Source: a virus. From it: 41,096 nucleotides of DNA. Under the pieces are notes generated by a model. The model ran no database searches, had not been told where the DNA came from, and saw nothing but the letters and a program-made list of their open reading frames with translations. Numbering within the stretch: the first letter of the stretch is position 1; each line of letters starts with the position of its first letter. Shown piece after piece: positions 1-7,873 of the stretch. The DNA is taken from positions 1 through 41,096 of the IMG/VR virus record IMGVR_UViG_3300009320_000046; one strand, given 5' to 3'. The position numbers were made by a program, and so were the translations under genes.

Positions 1-978
1 CCCATAGGGTGATGTAGAAATTGCTCCAAAATATAATTGGTTGTTAGTAGTAGCACCACCAAGAGTAAGAAGACCATTAGGAGTTGAACCAGAAGTTGCT
101 GGAGCACCATTACTTCCTCTCACTTCTAAAGGTAATACTGGCCCCGTCGTCCCGATGCCGACGTTGCCGTTATATGAAATCCGAACAGATTCCTGCATAT
201 CATCTGTACTGCCAGTATTATTATGAGTATAAAAGGCTAATCCAACATAATCTCGTTCAGATGTTTCTTGAACTCCTGCAATAGCAGCGAGTCTGCGGTC
301 GACTCTAGAGGGACCCGAAAATGAAATTGAGCCTCCCACATTCTGACCTCCAGACCCAGCGCTAATATCTTCTAGATAAAGGTTGTCTACTCCCGTAGCA
401 CCACCCCCTAAAGCAAAAGAAGTCGCGTTCTTTATTACAACCTTCTGAGTCGGCCCCGTCGTGCCGATGCCGACGTTGCCAGACTTAAAATAACTTCCCG
501 GCGTAACTGTATCTACTGTAAATACATCTCCCCCATCTCCATCTTTACGAATTAAGAGGGCTTCTGTAGAGTCTACATCTATAATTACTGCGCCTTCGAC
601 TTCGGAATTTACAGTAAGATCTCCCTGCACAGTGAGATTTCCCCCTATCTCTCCGTCGCCAGTAACATAGAAGTCATTATCTGTACCTATAACAGTAGGC
701 GTGCCTGAACCGATTAGAAGTGTATTTGTGAGGGGATCGTTTGAAGTGTCGAGTCTTAGATATGTTGCATCGCCTGATGTAGGCGAAACGATATTAAGTG
801 TATAGTCTCCAGGATCATTCTCATCTATAGCAGAATCAGGAGATATTCGGAGATTTTTAAGCTTATCTTCTATAAACCCACTTTCGTCGTGGATTGTAAT
901 TCCCGTAACGTCCGTATCCGCGTGCGCGTACGAGCAGACTAATGAGAATAGGATTAAACTAATTAATGTCCGACGCAT
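1..978 (-). CDS. Tail-fibre-like protein with signal peptide, 5' part (runs off left edge)
   Basis: The frame is open from ATG at 978 to base 1 (326 codons) with no stop, so the gene leaves the window. An AGAAGG ribosome site precedes the ATG, which overlaps the end of the coiled-coil gene by 20 bp. The first 20 residues form a Sec signal peptide (basic MRR, hydrophobic core, SYAHA then D). The remainder is Gly/Thr/Ser/Asn-rich beta-type sequence with two copies of the motif GNVGIGTTGP, common in long fibre and adhesin-like proteins of environmental phages and bacteria. It probably forms a distal fibre for host recognition. The C-terminal part is likely the open frame at 40621-41096. A signal peptide on a virion protein is unusual. 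Function is inferred from composition and motif. Confidence 0.7.
   Translation of the reverse strand, partial: MRRTLISLILFSLVCSYAHADTDVTGITIHDESGFIEDKLKNLRISPDSAIDENDPGDYTLNIVSPTSGDATYLRLDTSNDPLTNTLLIGSGTPTVIGTDNDFYVTGDGEIGGNLTVQGDLTVNSEVEGAVIIDVDSTEALLIRKDGDGGDVFTVDTVTPGSYFKSGNVGIGTTGPTQKVVIKNATSFALGGGATGVDNLYLEDISAGSGGQNVGGSISFSGPSRVDRRLAAIAGVQETSERDYVGLAFYTHNNTGSTDDMQESVRISYNGNVGIGTTGPVLPLEVRGSNGAPATSGSTPNGLLTLGGATTNNQLYFGAISTSPYG
140..168 (-). repeat. 29-bp fibre repeat, copy A
   Basis: This GC-rich element encodes the GNVGIGTTGP motif of the fibre gene. It matches copies at 452-480 and 40853-40881 at nearly every base, far more conserved than the flanking fibre sequence. Confidence 0.85.
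452..480 (-). repeat. 29-bp fibre repeat, copy B
   Basis: Second in-frame copy of the GNVGIGTTGP-coding element. It differs from copy A at one base. Confidence 0.85.
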
Positions 979-1828
979 TAATTTTCCTTCTTTTCATTAA
1001 GTCTTTTAGCTTACCATCAGTAATCCGAAGTTCCAATTTAAATGCTTCAAGGTTTTTCTTTTCAGCCTCGTTTGAAAGTTTATCTGCTTTAACCTTTTCT
1101 CTTTCCTTCTCTATGTGTTCCTTCTCTTTTTCTGCTTCTTTTTTTAACTTATCTATATCCTTTTTTATACTTTCTATCTCTTCTATCTTTTTATTATATT
1201 CTCCTATAAGTCTTTTTGATTCATTGAGCTTTATCTGTAATTCATCTGAAACTCTTTTTGCCTCCCCTTTTACTGAATTCGTTTCTGATATATCCTGCTC
1301 TAATATTCTTTTCTTGCCCCTTAAGTCTTCCTGTAATGCCTTTGCTTCTCTAAGGGCTTTCGTAAGATCATCAGATTTATTTTTATTTCTTACTGCGATT
1401 GCTTCACTATCTCTTTTTTCTATTATTAAATTCTTCTCTCTTTCCGTTAGATTATTTTGCAGGACTCTGTTTACTTCTTCCTTCTTTAAAACACTTATCT
1501 CAAGTATGTCTAAGTCTTTTTCTTTCTTGAATAATACAGATGCTAAGTTGTCGCTTTCCCTTTGCTTTTTCTGTATTTCGTTTAAATTCTTCTGTTTTTC
1601 TTTTGCCTCTTTATCTTGTCTTTCTTTTAACGCTTCCTCAAATTCTATTGTCTTTTTTTCTATATCTTTTACTTTTTCATCATACTTTTCTGTTATATTT
1701 TGTAATTTTTTTTCTGCAACTTCTATTTCTTTAATGAGTGCATCTTTTTTTGTCTGGAATCCATGTATCTCGGAGAGCAAAATATTAATCTTCTGAATAT
1801 TCTCTTTTGGTTTTGTGTCTATTGACAT
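959..1828 (-). CDS. Long coiled-coil protein, probable virion-associated
   Basis: The 289-residue product is almost entirely charged heptad-like sequence (Lys/Glu/Leu/Ile-rich, about residues 10-270) with no enzymatic motif, so an extended coiled coil is expected. AAAGGAG precedes the ATG at 1828. It lies between a small structural gene (1844-2167) and the fibre gene (start 978, 20 bp overlap), so a role in fibre attachment, head-tail joining or an internal virion filament is possible. No family is recognised; function is unknown. Confidence 0.75.
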   Translation of the reverse strand: MSIDTKPKENIQKINILLSEIHGFQTKKDALIKEIEVAEKKLQNITEKYDEKVKDIEKKTIEFEEALKERQDKEAKEKQKNLNEIQKKQRESDNLASVLFKKEKDLDILEISVLKKEEVNRVLQNNLTEREKNLIIEKRDSEAIAVRNKNKSDDLTKALREAKALQEDLRGKKRILEQDISETNSVKGEAKRVSDELQIKLNESKRLIGEYNKKIEEIESIKKDIDKLKKEAEKEKEHIEKEREKVKADKLSNEAEKKNLEAFKLELRITDGKLKDLMKRRKINASDIN

Positions 1829-1843
1829 AAGCTTCTCCTTTTA

Positions 1844-2167
1844 TTAAGGAAATAATTTTATCTTTAAATTTGTACTCCCTGTCGTTGTTATGAAAATGTT
1901 AGTTACCAAGAGTCTTTCTAAAAGCGGATCTATAACATATTTCTCTTGTGTTGCAGTAAGCGTTATAGAATGATTGGACGCAGAGTTGAACTTAAACGTG
2001 ATTGTAGCGTCAGTTATTATCTCCACCATCCTCGCGACACTCACATTACTAAATGTATTTGCTTGCTGCAAGCTTAAATTATAATCAGTCTGCGCGCCGA
2101 TTGTAAACTCAGCACTATCATAAACTGAAACTTCCTGCAAATTTGCAAAAACTCTCTTATCAGCCAT
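1844..2167 (-). CDS. Small structural-type protein
   Basis: The ATG at 2167 is preferred over the GTG at 2170 because AAGGAGG sits five bases before the ATG but only two before the GTG. The 107-residue product is beta-rich with a final KIKLFP. Its segment AEFTIGAQT resembles AEFYVGAQT in the upstream gene (2194-3117), and the two share 14 identical bases around the GAQT codons, suggesting a shared assembly motif or local duplication. Position between the capsid and fibre genes suggests a virion component. No family is recognised. Confidence 0.65.
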   Translation of the reverse strand: MADKRVFANLQEVSVYDSAEFTIGAQTDYNLSLQQANTFSNVSVARMVEIITDATITFKFNSASNHSITLTATQEKYVIDPLLERLLVTNIFITTTGSTNLKIKLFP

Positions 2168-2193
2168 CACTTCCTCCTTGTGTGAAGTTATTA

Positions 2194-3117
2194 TTAATCA
2201 GCTGCAGATGTTGTTACAAGCTCCCAATCTGTGTCTGCACCAGCTGTATTTACCTTTAAATATAACTTACCTGCTGAGGATGAATACATTGACCCAATTG
2301 CGCCTTGTGTACCAACTTCAGTCCTTACAGCATTACGAGTAGTCTGCGCGCCGACATAAAATTCTGCCCCATTTGAAAATTCTATCTGGGAAATCCCTAT
2401 TGTTGCACCACTCATGTCTATACCGCGTGTCCATCCAGTGTTTGCGCCAGTATCCTGAATGATGATCGCTGCATCAACCGCTGTGGCTAGAGAATTATTG
2501 ACATTACGAATCCTTACGCCATATTCAGTAGTTGCCACTAGGCCTTCATTCTTGACTATAACATCCACTCCTCCAAATTCAGTCGTACATAGGCCAAAAT
2601 TCTCTGCACTAACCTGTAATCCTCTAATTGTAGGCGCAAGTGTATTTACTGTAGGCGCATTACCGACTCTATTTAAAGATGTGATAGTATTCTCTAATAT
2701 CCCAACTTGCCCATCTTGACGATTCGATACTGTGGCATTTATACCACGGAAGATAAAATTAGTATCGTTGTCAGCATAGTTCTTAGTTGATATGAGAAGC
2801 CCTGCGTCATTACTGTCTCCAGTTGCAACTTTACCAGTGTCACGGCTGACAAGTATCCCTAAACCGTAATTTTTCTGTGCTGCTGTACCTATAAGTGATC
2901 CACCCTTCGTAAGCTGTCCACTTGGAGCAGTAGCAAATCCTCCATCAGTAATCAGCATAGAGTAATTTCTATCTCCTGCAACTCTTTTAAGTGTGGAATT
3001 TACCCTCAACTCACCTTTGACTAAAAGATTATTTGCATACTCATGTATAGCTGCAGCACTGACATACGAAGCCACAACCAAACAAATTATAAGTGTCAAA
3101 GCCAAAATCTTTTTCAT
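2194..3117 (-). CDS. Exported structural-type protein downstream of capsid gene
   Basis: The 307-residue product starts with a clear Sec signal peptide (MKK, hydrophobic residues 4-20, then SAAA). The mature part is rich in Gly, Asn, Thr and Val with repeated short beta segments, like fibre or spike proteins. Its C-terminal segment (SMYSSSAGKLYLKVNT, then DWELVTTSA) is of a type often found at the ends of phage surface proteins. AGGAGGTG precedes the ATG. It directly follows the capsid gene across a strong hairpin. It may be an adhesin or a head or tail decoration; the signal peptide suggests passage through the envelope. Function inferred. Confidence 0.7.
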   Translation of the reverse strand: MKKILALTLIICLVVASYVSAAAIHEYANNLLVKGELRVNSTLKRVAGDRNYSMLITDGGFATAPSGQLTKGGSLIGTAAQKNYGLGILVSRDTGKVATGDSNDAGLLISTKNYADNDTNFIFRGINATVSNRQDGQVGILENTITSLNRVGNAPTVNTLAPTIRGLQVSAENFGLCTTEFGGVDVIVKNEGLVATTEYGVRIRNVNNSLATAVDAAIIIQDTGANTGWTRGIDMSGATIGISQIEFSNGAEFYVGAQTTRNAVRTEVGTQGAIGSMYSSSAGKLYLKVNTAGADTDWELVTTSAAD

Positions 3118-3136
3118 TTCTACACCTCCTGTTTAA

Positions 3137-3181
3137 AGTTATAGGAGCGGGGCAAAGGAGATAACCCGCTCCTGATAACTT
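3137..3181 (-). other. Intercistronic hairpin after capsid gene
   Basis: The arms 3137-3151 and 3165-3181 pair as AGGAGCGGG/CCCGCTCCT plus a flanking AAGTTAT/ATAACTT, about 16 bp with one bulge and a 13-nt loop. It lies just after the capsid stop. Only three T residues follow, so it looks more like an mRNA-stabilising or processing stem than a strong terminator. The stem is followed by TAACTTTAAA, also seen after the hairpin at 20798-20830. Confidence 0.7.
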
Positions 3182-3194
3182 ACCGCGCTAAAAT

Positions 3195-4121
3195 TTATGC
3201 TACAGCTGTTGTTATAAGGTAACCACACAATGCACTGACAAGCTTCTCATCAGTGTAATGGCTAACTCTGATAACATCGCCAATTTCTTTCTCGTGCCTA
3301 TATTTACGAGTCTGAAATGCTTCCTTCTGCATCGTATAACCAAGTGACAAGCTCCTTAAACTAAGACCTTTACCTGGCCAAGCCAATAATGCGTTCTTGC
3401 CCCAGAGCCTAGTTAGAGATGCAGTCTGTCCTGCCTTTGCAGAGTTATACAAACTCGATGCAACCAAGACCTCCTTAACTCCAAATATCCCAGCCATGAG
3501 TTCTGCTGATACAGTACCGCGCTGTGTATATTTGATGAGTTCTATTAACTGCGGATGACGTTTCAACTGGTCAAAAACTTCTTTCCCCAATACTAATATA
3601 AGCTCACTCTCAGGAAGCCCCGTAGCAGCTGATATAGTATTCTTACCAGTATCAATGTCTCCTATCGGATCGCTATTCACGTAATCATTCCACTGACTTG
3701 TAGTAGTTAAAGCTGTCGTCTGTGTAATGACTGAGTTATCCGTTACAATGTCTACAACCCTCTTCTCATATCCTAACAGAACTTTATCTGTTACATAGTT
3801 CGTTGCATCCATATCTAAATTTAATGGACTTGTTACCGCCAACCTATCATCATCATCTATCACGTCCTCAAGACCGTAACGAAATGCTGCATAGGTGTCG
3901 TTCGTAATTTCAAAACTCGACCTGTTGTATCCAGAACCCGACGTCCTCTTTAAAGAAGGTAAGTCAAAGTTCTGTTTCCCGTAAACAAAATATGTCCCGC
4001 TTACCTCAGCTACAGGAACTACAGGAAATATCCGCGAAGCTACAAACCCTGAATTCTTAAATTTCAATGATACATTGGTCAAAACTGGATCTACTGGATG
4101 TATATCTGAACGTGTCCTCAT
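3195..4121 (-). CDS. Major capsid protein (HK97-fold type)
   Basis: The 308-residue product forms the icosahedral shell. It has the layout of compact capsid proteins encoded next to Mu-type protease/scaffold genes: an N-terminal segment aligning repeated protein on the shell, a central spine-helix region (around ELILVLGKEVFDQL), a WGKNALL segment, and a conserved C-terminal part (RKYRHEKEIGDVIRVSHYTD). AGGAGGTGGGG precedes the ATG. It follows the protease/scaffold and decoration genes in transcription order, the usual Mu-like arrangement. Assignment rests on sequence pattern and gene order; confidence is high for the role, moderate for the exact family. Confidence 0.85.
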   Translation of the reverse strand: MRTRSDIHPVDPVLTNVSLKFKNSGFVASRIFPVVPVAEVSGTYFVYGKQNFDLPSLKRTSGSGYNRSSFEITNDTYAAFRYGLEDVIDDDDRLAVTSPLNLDMDATNYVTDKVLLGYEKRVVDIVTDNSVITQTTALTTTSQWNDYVNSDPIGDIDTGKNTISAATGLPESELILVLGKEVFDQLKRHPQLIELIKYTQRGTVSAELMAGIFGVKEVLVASSLYNSAKAGQTASLTRLWGKNALLAWPGKGLSLRSLSLGYTMQKEAFQTRKYRHEKEIGDVIRVSHYTDEKLVSALCGYLITTAVA

Positions 4122-4142
4122 CTTACCCCACCTCCTGTTATG

Positions 4143-4559
4143 TTACGCTATCACCCTCTGATTTGCATTTATTAACTCTATCTCTATCTCATCCCCATCT
4201 GCTGTCGCAGCTTCAAGTGCCCTACCTACGATATACACTGTCACACTACTTAACCCCGTCATTGTTCTTATTTTCCCCGGTGTTCCTGATACAAGATCAG
4301 CCACAACATAATCACCTATAGAAATCGCGTCAGTTGCTATCATGGTCTGTGATCCCGAGTGATTAAGGCTCTTAACACTAGCCTGTTCACCAGAAGCCGG
4401 CTTATTTAAAACCACACCAAACGGAATGTCGCTATCCGCAGTTGCTAAAATTACCTGATCCACAGTTGAATCCAACACACAAAGATAAAACTGCTTTGCT
4501 GCAAATGTAACTCCTGCTGTGTACGTACGTACACCTGACTCATTTTTAACTTTAGTCAT
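4143..4559 (-). CDS. Capsid decoration protein (DUF2190-like)
   Basis: The 138-residue beta-rich protein has the features of DUF2190 head cement proteins: an N-terminal ESGVRTYTAG segment, an IPFGVVLN turn, a central GDYVVADLVSGTPGKIR strand, and a C-terminal GRALEAATADGDEIEIEL. These bind the outside of the capsid and stabilise it. A GGAGGTGAA site precedes the ATG. It sits between scaffold and capsid genes as usual for this family. Confidence 0.8.
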   Translation of the reverse strand: MTKVKNESGVRTYTAGVTFAAKQFYLCVLDSTVDQVILATADSDIPFGVVLNKPASGEQASVKSLNHSGSQTMIATDAISIGDYVVADLVSGTPGKIRTMTGLSSVTVYIVGRALEAATADGDEIEIELINANQRVIA

Positions 4560-4580
4560 CTTAATTCACCTCCGGTTAAG

Positions 4581-5165
4581 TTATTCGCCATTTTTATACT
4601 TATCTGCTATGTCCTTGTTCTTTACATCAGCCAGCACTCTCGTTATGCACTCTGTATACTGCACCTCGCCCTTAAGCTCTGAGAACAATGCATTCGCCAA
4701 CTCCGCTACCTTCTCTGCCGCTGATCCTTTTAAGGGATGTCCTTCTGTCCCAGCACTACCCTTTTCTTTAAAATCTACAACTTTATGTGCGTCCTTTATG
4801 AAAGCATCAAAGCCCTCTCTATCCTTTAATGCGTAATTTATAGCACTATCCTTCTGCGCAGGAACGATCTTGCCTGCTTTTATAGCCGCATCAACGATCT
4901 TTGATACCTCAGACAATGTCATTGTCTTTTTAAGCAGATCATAATCTTTCTTTAATGTCTCATGTGATTCCTTAAGTGCCTTAACTTCTGTCGCCTCTAC
5001 TGTGCCTTTACCCTCAAGCTCTTTCTTGAGCTTCGTTACTTCCTTCTCTGACAGATCAAGCTTTCCTTTTAAGTCAGCTGAACTAAGCTTACCAATTGTA
5101 TCCATTATATCCTTCTCTGTTGCATCCTCTTTCAACTTTAAAGCCTTAATCAATTTTTCCAACAT
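4581..5165 (-). CDS. Internal-start scaffold protein (Mu gpZ-like)
   Basis: Inside the protease gene, in the same frame, a perfect TAAGGAGG lies five bases before an ATG at 5165 (codon 169). The product would be 194 residues starting MLEKLIKALKLKEDATEK, which is exactly the scaffold portion. Mu and lambda make the scaffold this way from an in-frame internal start. The strong ribosome site in mid-gene is the direct evidence. Confidence 0.8.
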   Translation of the reverse strand: MLEKLIKALKLKEDATEKDIMDTIGKLSSADLKGKLDLSEKEVTKLKKELEGKGTVEATEVKALKESHETLKKDYDLLKKTMTLSEVSKIVDAAIKAGKIVPAQKDSAINYALKDREGFDAFIKDAHKVVDFKEKGSAGTEGHPLKGSAAEKVAELANALFSELKGEVQYTECITRVLADVKNKDIADKYKNGE

Positions 5166-5669
5166 TACTTCCTCCTTAAGGTTTATGGTATCCTTTTCGC
5201 TTAACATAACAGGCGATTGATCCTTGAAAAATGGCCTGTTTGTTAATGCAGCCCCAAACAATACATTCTTAAAATTCTTATCAGTCGCCGCGTCAGTATA
5301 ATTAAAACTGAATTCAGGACTGATATACTTAAACAATTTCTTTTTTAGAATTTCTACGCCTTCTTCATTCCAATCAATCAGGCCAAATAATCCATTGCCC
5401 TTTATTATTAACTCCTTAAACCAACCCATAGCGCCCCGCTCTGGCTGGTGTTCAAGGTCTACAGCAATCTGTATTCCCCTCACTTTATTATCAAAGTTCT
5501 CCTTAAATAACTCTAAGTCATTATGAGTTATAGAAAACTTACCTAAGAATGGATGCCTCCAACTACCTATCGGCATTACTTGTATTTCAGAAGTTTTTGC
5601 TTCTTTTAAATTTATCTCTGGGAGTATTGTTATAAAACGAATGGAGTCTTTAGATTGCCTTATGTTCAT
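4581..5669 (-). CDS. Mu-I-like prohead protease with C-terminal scaffold domain
   Basis: The 362-residue product combines a head-maturation protease and a scaffold. Residues about 25-165 carry the Mu gpI-like pattern: MPIGSWRHPFLGKF, VDLEHQPERGAMGWF, IDWNEEGVE, then KYISPEFSF with LFGAALTNRPFF. Residues about 169-362 are a charged, coiled-coil scaffold part (LKKELEG, LKESHETLKKDYDLLKK) ending in a Lys/Glu-rich tail. As in phage Mu gene I/Z, the scaffold half has its own internal start (separate entry). GAGAGG precedes ATG 5669, which overlaps the small gene 5650-5808 by 20 bp. The protease would cut scaffold and capsid N-termini during head maturation. Confidence 0.85.
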   Translation of the reverse strand: MNIRQSKDSIRFITILPEINLKEAKTSEIQVMPIGSWRHPFLGKFSITHNDLELFKENFDNKVRGIQIAVDLEHQPERGAMGWFKELIIKGNGLFGLIDWNEEGVEILKKKLFKYISPEFSFNYTDAATDKNFKNVLFGAALTNRPFFKDQSPVMLSEKDTINLKEEVMLEKLIKALKLKEDATEKDIMDTIGKLSSADLKGKLDLSEKEVTKLKKELEGKGTVEATEVKALKESHETLKKDYDLLKKTMTLSEVSKIVDAAIKAGKIVPAQKDSAINYALKDREGFDAFIKDAHKVVDFKEKGSAGTEGHPLKGSAAEKVAELANALFSELKGEVQYTECITRVLADVKNKDIADKYKNGE

Positions 5670-5808
5670 TTATGATCCTCTCTTTCTCTCTATTTATTAA
5701 TCCAATCTCATCTAACACCGCGCTCTCATCATCTCTTGGGCATCTCGCCAGATAATTCATCGCTCTATGCCACCTTAATGTATTCTCTCCTAAAGTCTCT
5801 TTACTCAT
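5650..5808 (-). CDS. Small protein between portal-MuF and protease genes
   Basis: The 52-residue ORF starts at ATG 5808 inside the end of the portal gene (ATGAGTAA overlap) and ends 20 bp inside the protease start, so it is tightly packed in the head operon. The product is charged and helical (RWHRAMNYLARCP, then VLDEIGLINREKERI). Overlap at both ends and conserved operon spacing support translation. No family is recognised. Confidence 0.6.
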   Translation of the reverse strand: MSKETLGENTLRWHRAMNYLARCPRDDESAVLDEIGLINREKERIINEHKAI

Positions 5809-7873
5809 GTGCCACCAAGTTCCCTGAACGATTTACAAGTGATTGTGACGGCCCTTTCCATGTTACCTCAGGCGGCCTTGCCTCTTTACCTATATATACC
5901 CAAACACTCCTGCAATTATTATGTAATGGAGGTGTAAACCTCTCGAAGTCTGGATTACTTGTTTCTATTACCTTGCCATCAAGTGATGAACATAACTCAC
6001 TTGTTCTATCGTCAAGTATAGCACTATATTGCGCAAAATCAAATCTCGCCTTTCTCGCTGTGATGTTCCTGCCTTGATTCAAAGCCTCATTTACCGTCAC
6101 TGCTGCAGTTCTATTTATCTGAGTCGCGCCCCACACATCTAATTTATTTTTAACATCAAACAAAATTGCTTTTGTAGTCTTCCCAGCCACAAGAGAGTTT
6201 AGTGTCACAAGCTGCGCCTGAGTCTTTAAGCCCCCGGCATGCAAGTCAGACAGAGACCTTGACTTTACAGATATCCATCTTGAAGCGGATGCCGGAGTCG
6301 TAGTCTTTGGCAGATCATGTTCTTTCTCTACCTGTCTTTCGCCTCTCTCTAAATCTCTTTTCATGTTCTTATTAATAGTATCGTTATACCTACCCTGAAA
6401 TCTTGTCTCTATCTCCTCAAGCGCGCGTGATGATCCAGACGTAAGAGCTTTATCAACTTGATTGACCAAGTCCTTCTTCTGTAACTCCATTACCTCGCTT
6501 GTCTCTTCCATCAATCTCGCCTCGCCAGTCTCCATTGCGTCATTTATCTCTGTAAAATTCACACCCCTCTCCCACTCTGTTTTTTTGCGCCTCAAGAGTT
6601 CTGATGCCTTAATCTCCCCTCTCGGCTTACGTGGTATCGGCTTCTTCTTGTCCATCTCTGGTAAATTGATAAGCTTACGCACAAACTCTTCTATACCATC
6701 ATCAGGCAGTATCACCTGTTTCTCTACCAGCTTCGTGATAGACTCAATCGTTGCCTGTTTATCTAACTCTCCTAACCTCACATCAAGCTTCGGATATCTA
6801 TCAACCGTAAAGTTAAAATCAACAAGCTGCTTTATAGCATGACGGTTCATAGTATCAGCGATATAATTAGCCTGAGCCTGTAAACACATTATGAAAAAGT
6901 CTGACTGATCCGCTGACAGCGCGAACGCCCCGCCCCTACTCTCTTGTCCTAATTGTAAGAACTGTGCCAATACACTCTTCGCCATCAAAGAGTCATGATG
7001 CTGCACGAGCTTCATAATCTGCTCTGCGTTAAACTTACCATCCAGTATCGTTAAATCAAATCCAGCCGGCAGCACAACGCCAAACTCTTCATTGATTCTA
7101 AAGTTCTTTACAATATCCTCAAGTTTTGTTTTATCTTCTTGTACAACCCCAGACTCTGGTAATTTACCTACCGGTGTACCTATAGCATTACGCTCCGCTC
7201 CGATCGCTGCGATCTTATATAATACATCTTTCATGAACCAGTGTTTATACGCTGCCCTAAGCATCGACACACCTTCAAAATTAGACCCTTCCTGGCGGTT
7301 CGTAAACAACACCAATTTCTCTACTGGTATCTCTACCGTTAAAAATCCCCTATCGTCAGTCAACACCTGTTGCTCTATACCTAATAATCCTCCGCCCTCA
7401 TCCCTGAACCAACGTATGATAGTCTTAGGAAGCCTCGGCGCGAGCTTCTTCCACCATATCTTCCCATCTTCAAATTTGTATACTTTCTCAAATGGTATAA
7501 ATCCAAATGTATTCATCAGTAGCGCATGGCGCAAGAAGTCATCAAACGATATGCTCATCCTCTCGAATAACGCTTCCTTTATAAACTCTGTAGCCTGTTT
7601 CTCCTGTGCCGACGCATCATCAGGAGGAGTCACAAACCATTTAGCAGATCTAAGCGGCAACTCCAATGCAAACAGTAATGCCTGCACCATGCCATCGCCA
7701 TTCCGCATTTTATTATATACATCCATCCGCCTCTCTGTGCCTTGAAGGTCAGAATTATATTCCTCTGTAATAAATCCACCGAATATATTCGTCCCTGTTG
7801 CGCCGAGTTCCTTGATGTTAGATAATATCTCTTTACGTTCTTTTATAGTTTTTCTCTTCTTCTTAATCGCCAT
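5801..7873 (-). CDS. Portal protein fused to MuF-type minor head protein
   Basis: The 690-residue product has two domains. Residues about 20-430 match the Mu gp29/DUF935 portal family (NKMRNGDGMVQALLFALELP near the N-terminus, the DFLRHALLMNTFGFIPFEKV region, QLGQESRGGAFALS). Residues about 560-680 match MuF/SPP1 gp7 proteins: TAAVTVNEALNQGRN, YSAILDDRTSELCSSLDGK, and PPLHNNCRSVW with the paired cysteines. The portal forms the dodecameric DNA channel; MuF sits inside the head and may aid DNA ejection. In Mu these are separate genes (29 and 30); here they are one frame with no stop. No toxin domain follows MuF. It begins one base from the terminase stop. Confidence 0.88.
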   Translation of the reverse strand: MAIKKKRKTIKERKEILSNIKELGATGTNIFGGFITEEYNSDLQGTERRMDVYNKMRNGDGMVQALLFALELPLRSAKWFVTPPDDASAQEKQATEFIKEALFERMSISFDDFLRHALLMNTFGFIPFEKVYKFEDGKIWWKKLAPRLPKTIIRWFRDEGGGLLGIEQQVLTDDRGFLTVEIPVEKLVLFTNRQEGSNFEGVSMLRAAYKHWFMKDVLYKIAAIGAERNAIGTPVGKLPESGVVQEDKTKLEDIVKNFRINEEFGVVLPAGFDLTILDGKFNAEQIMKLVQHHDSLMAKSVLAQFLQLGQESRGGAFALSADQSDFFIMCLQAQANYIADTMNRHAIKQLVDFNFTVDRYPKLDVRLGELDKQATIESITKLVEKQVILPDDGIEEFVRKLINLPEMDKKKPIPRKPRGEIKASELLRRKKTEWERGVNFTEINDAMETGEARLMEETSEVMELQKKDLVNQVDKALTSGSSRALEEIETRFQGRYNDTINKNMKRDLERGERQVEKEHDLPKTTTPASASRWISVKSRSLSDLHAGGLKTQAQLVTLNSLVAGKTTKAILFDVKNKLDVWGATQINRTAAVTVNEALNQGRNITARKARFDFAQYSAILDDRTSELCSSLDGKVIETSNPDFERFTPPLHNNCRSVWVYIGKEARPPEVTWKGPSQSLVNRSGNLVAHE

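Noticed and set aside
966-1796. Long plus-strand open frame of 276 codons
   Set aside because: It is the antisense mirror of the Lys/Glu-rich coiled-coil gene; its Ser/Phe/Leu composition is what reverse complement of such codons gives, and it lacks a ribosome site.
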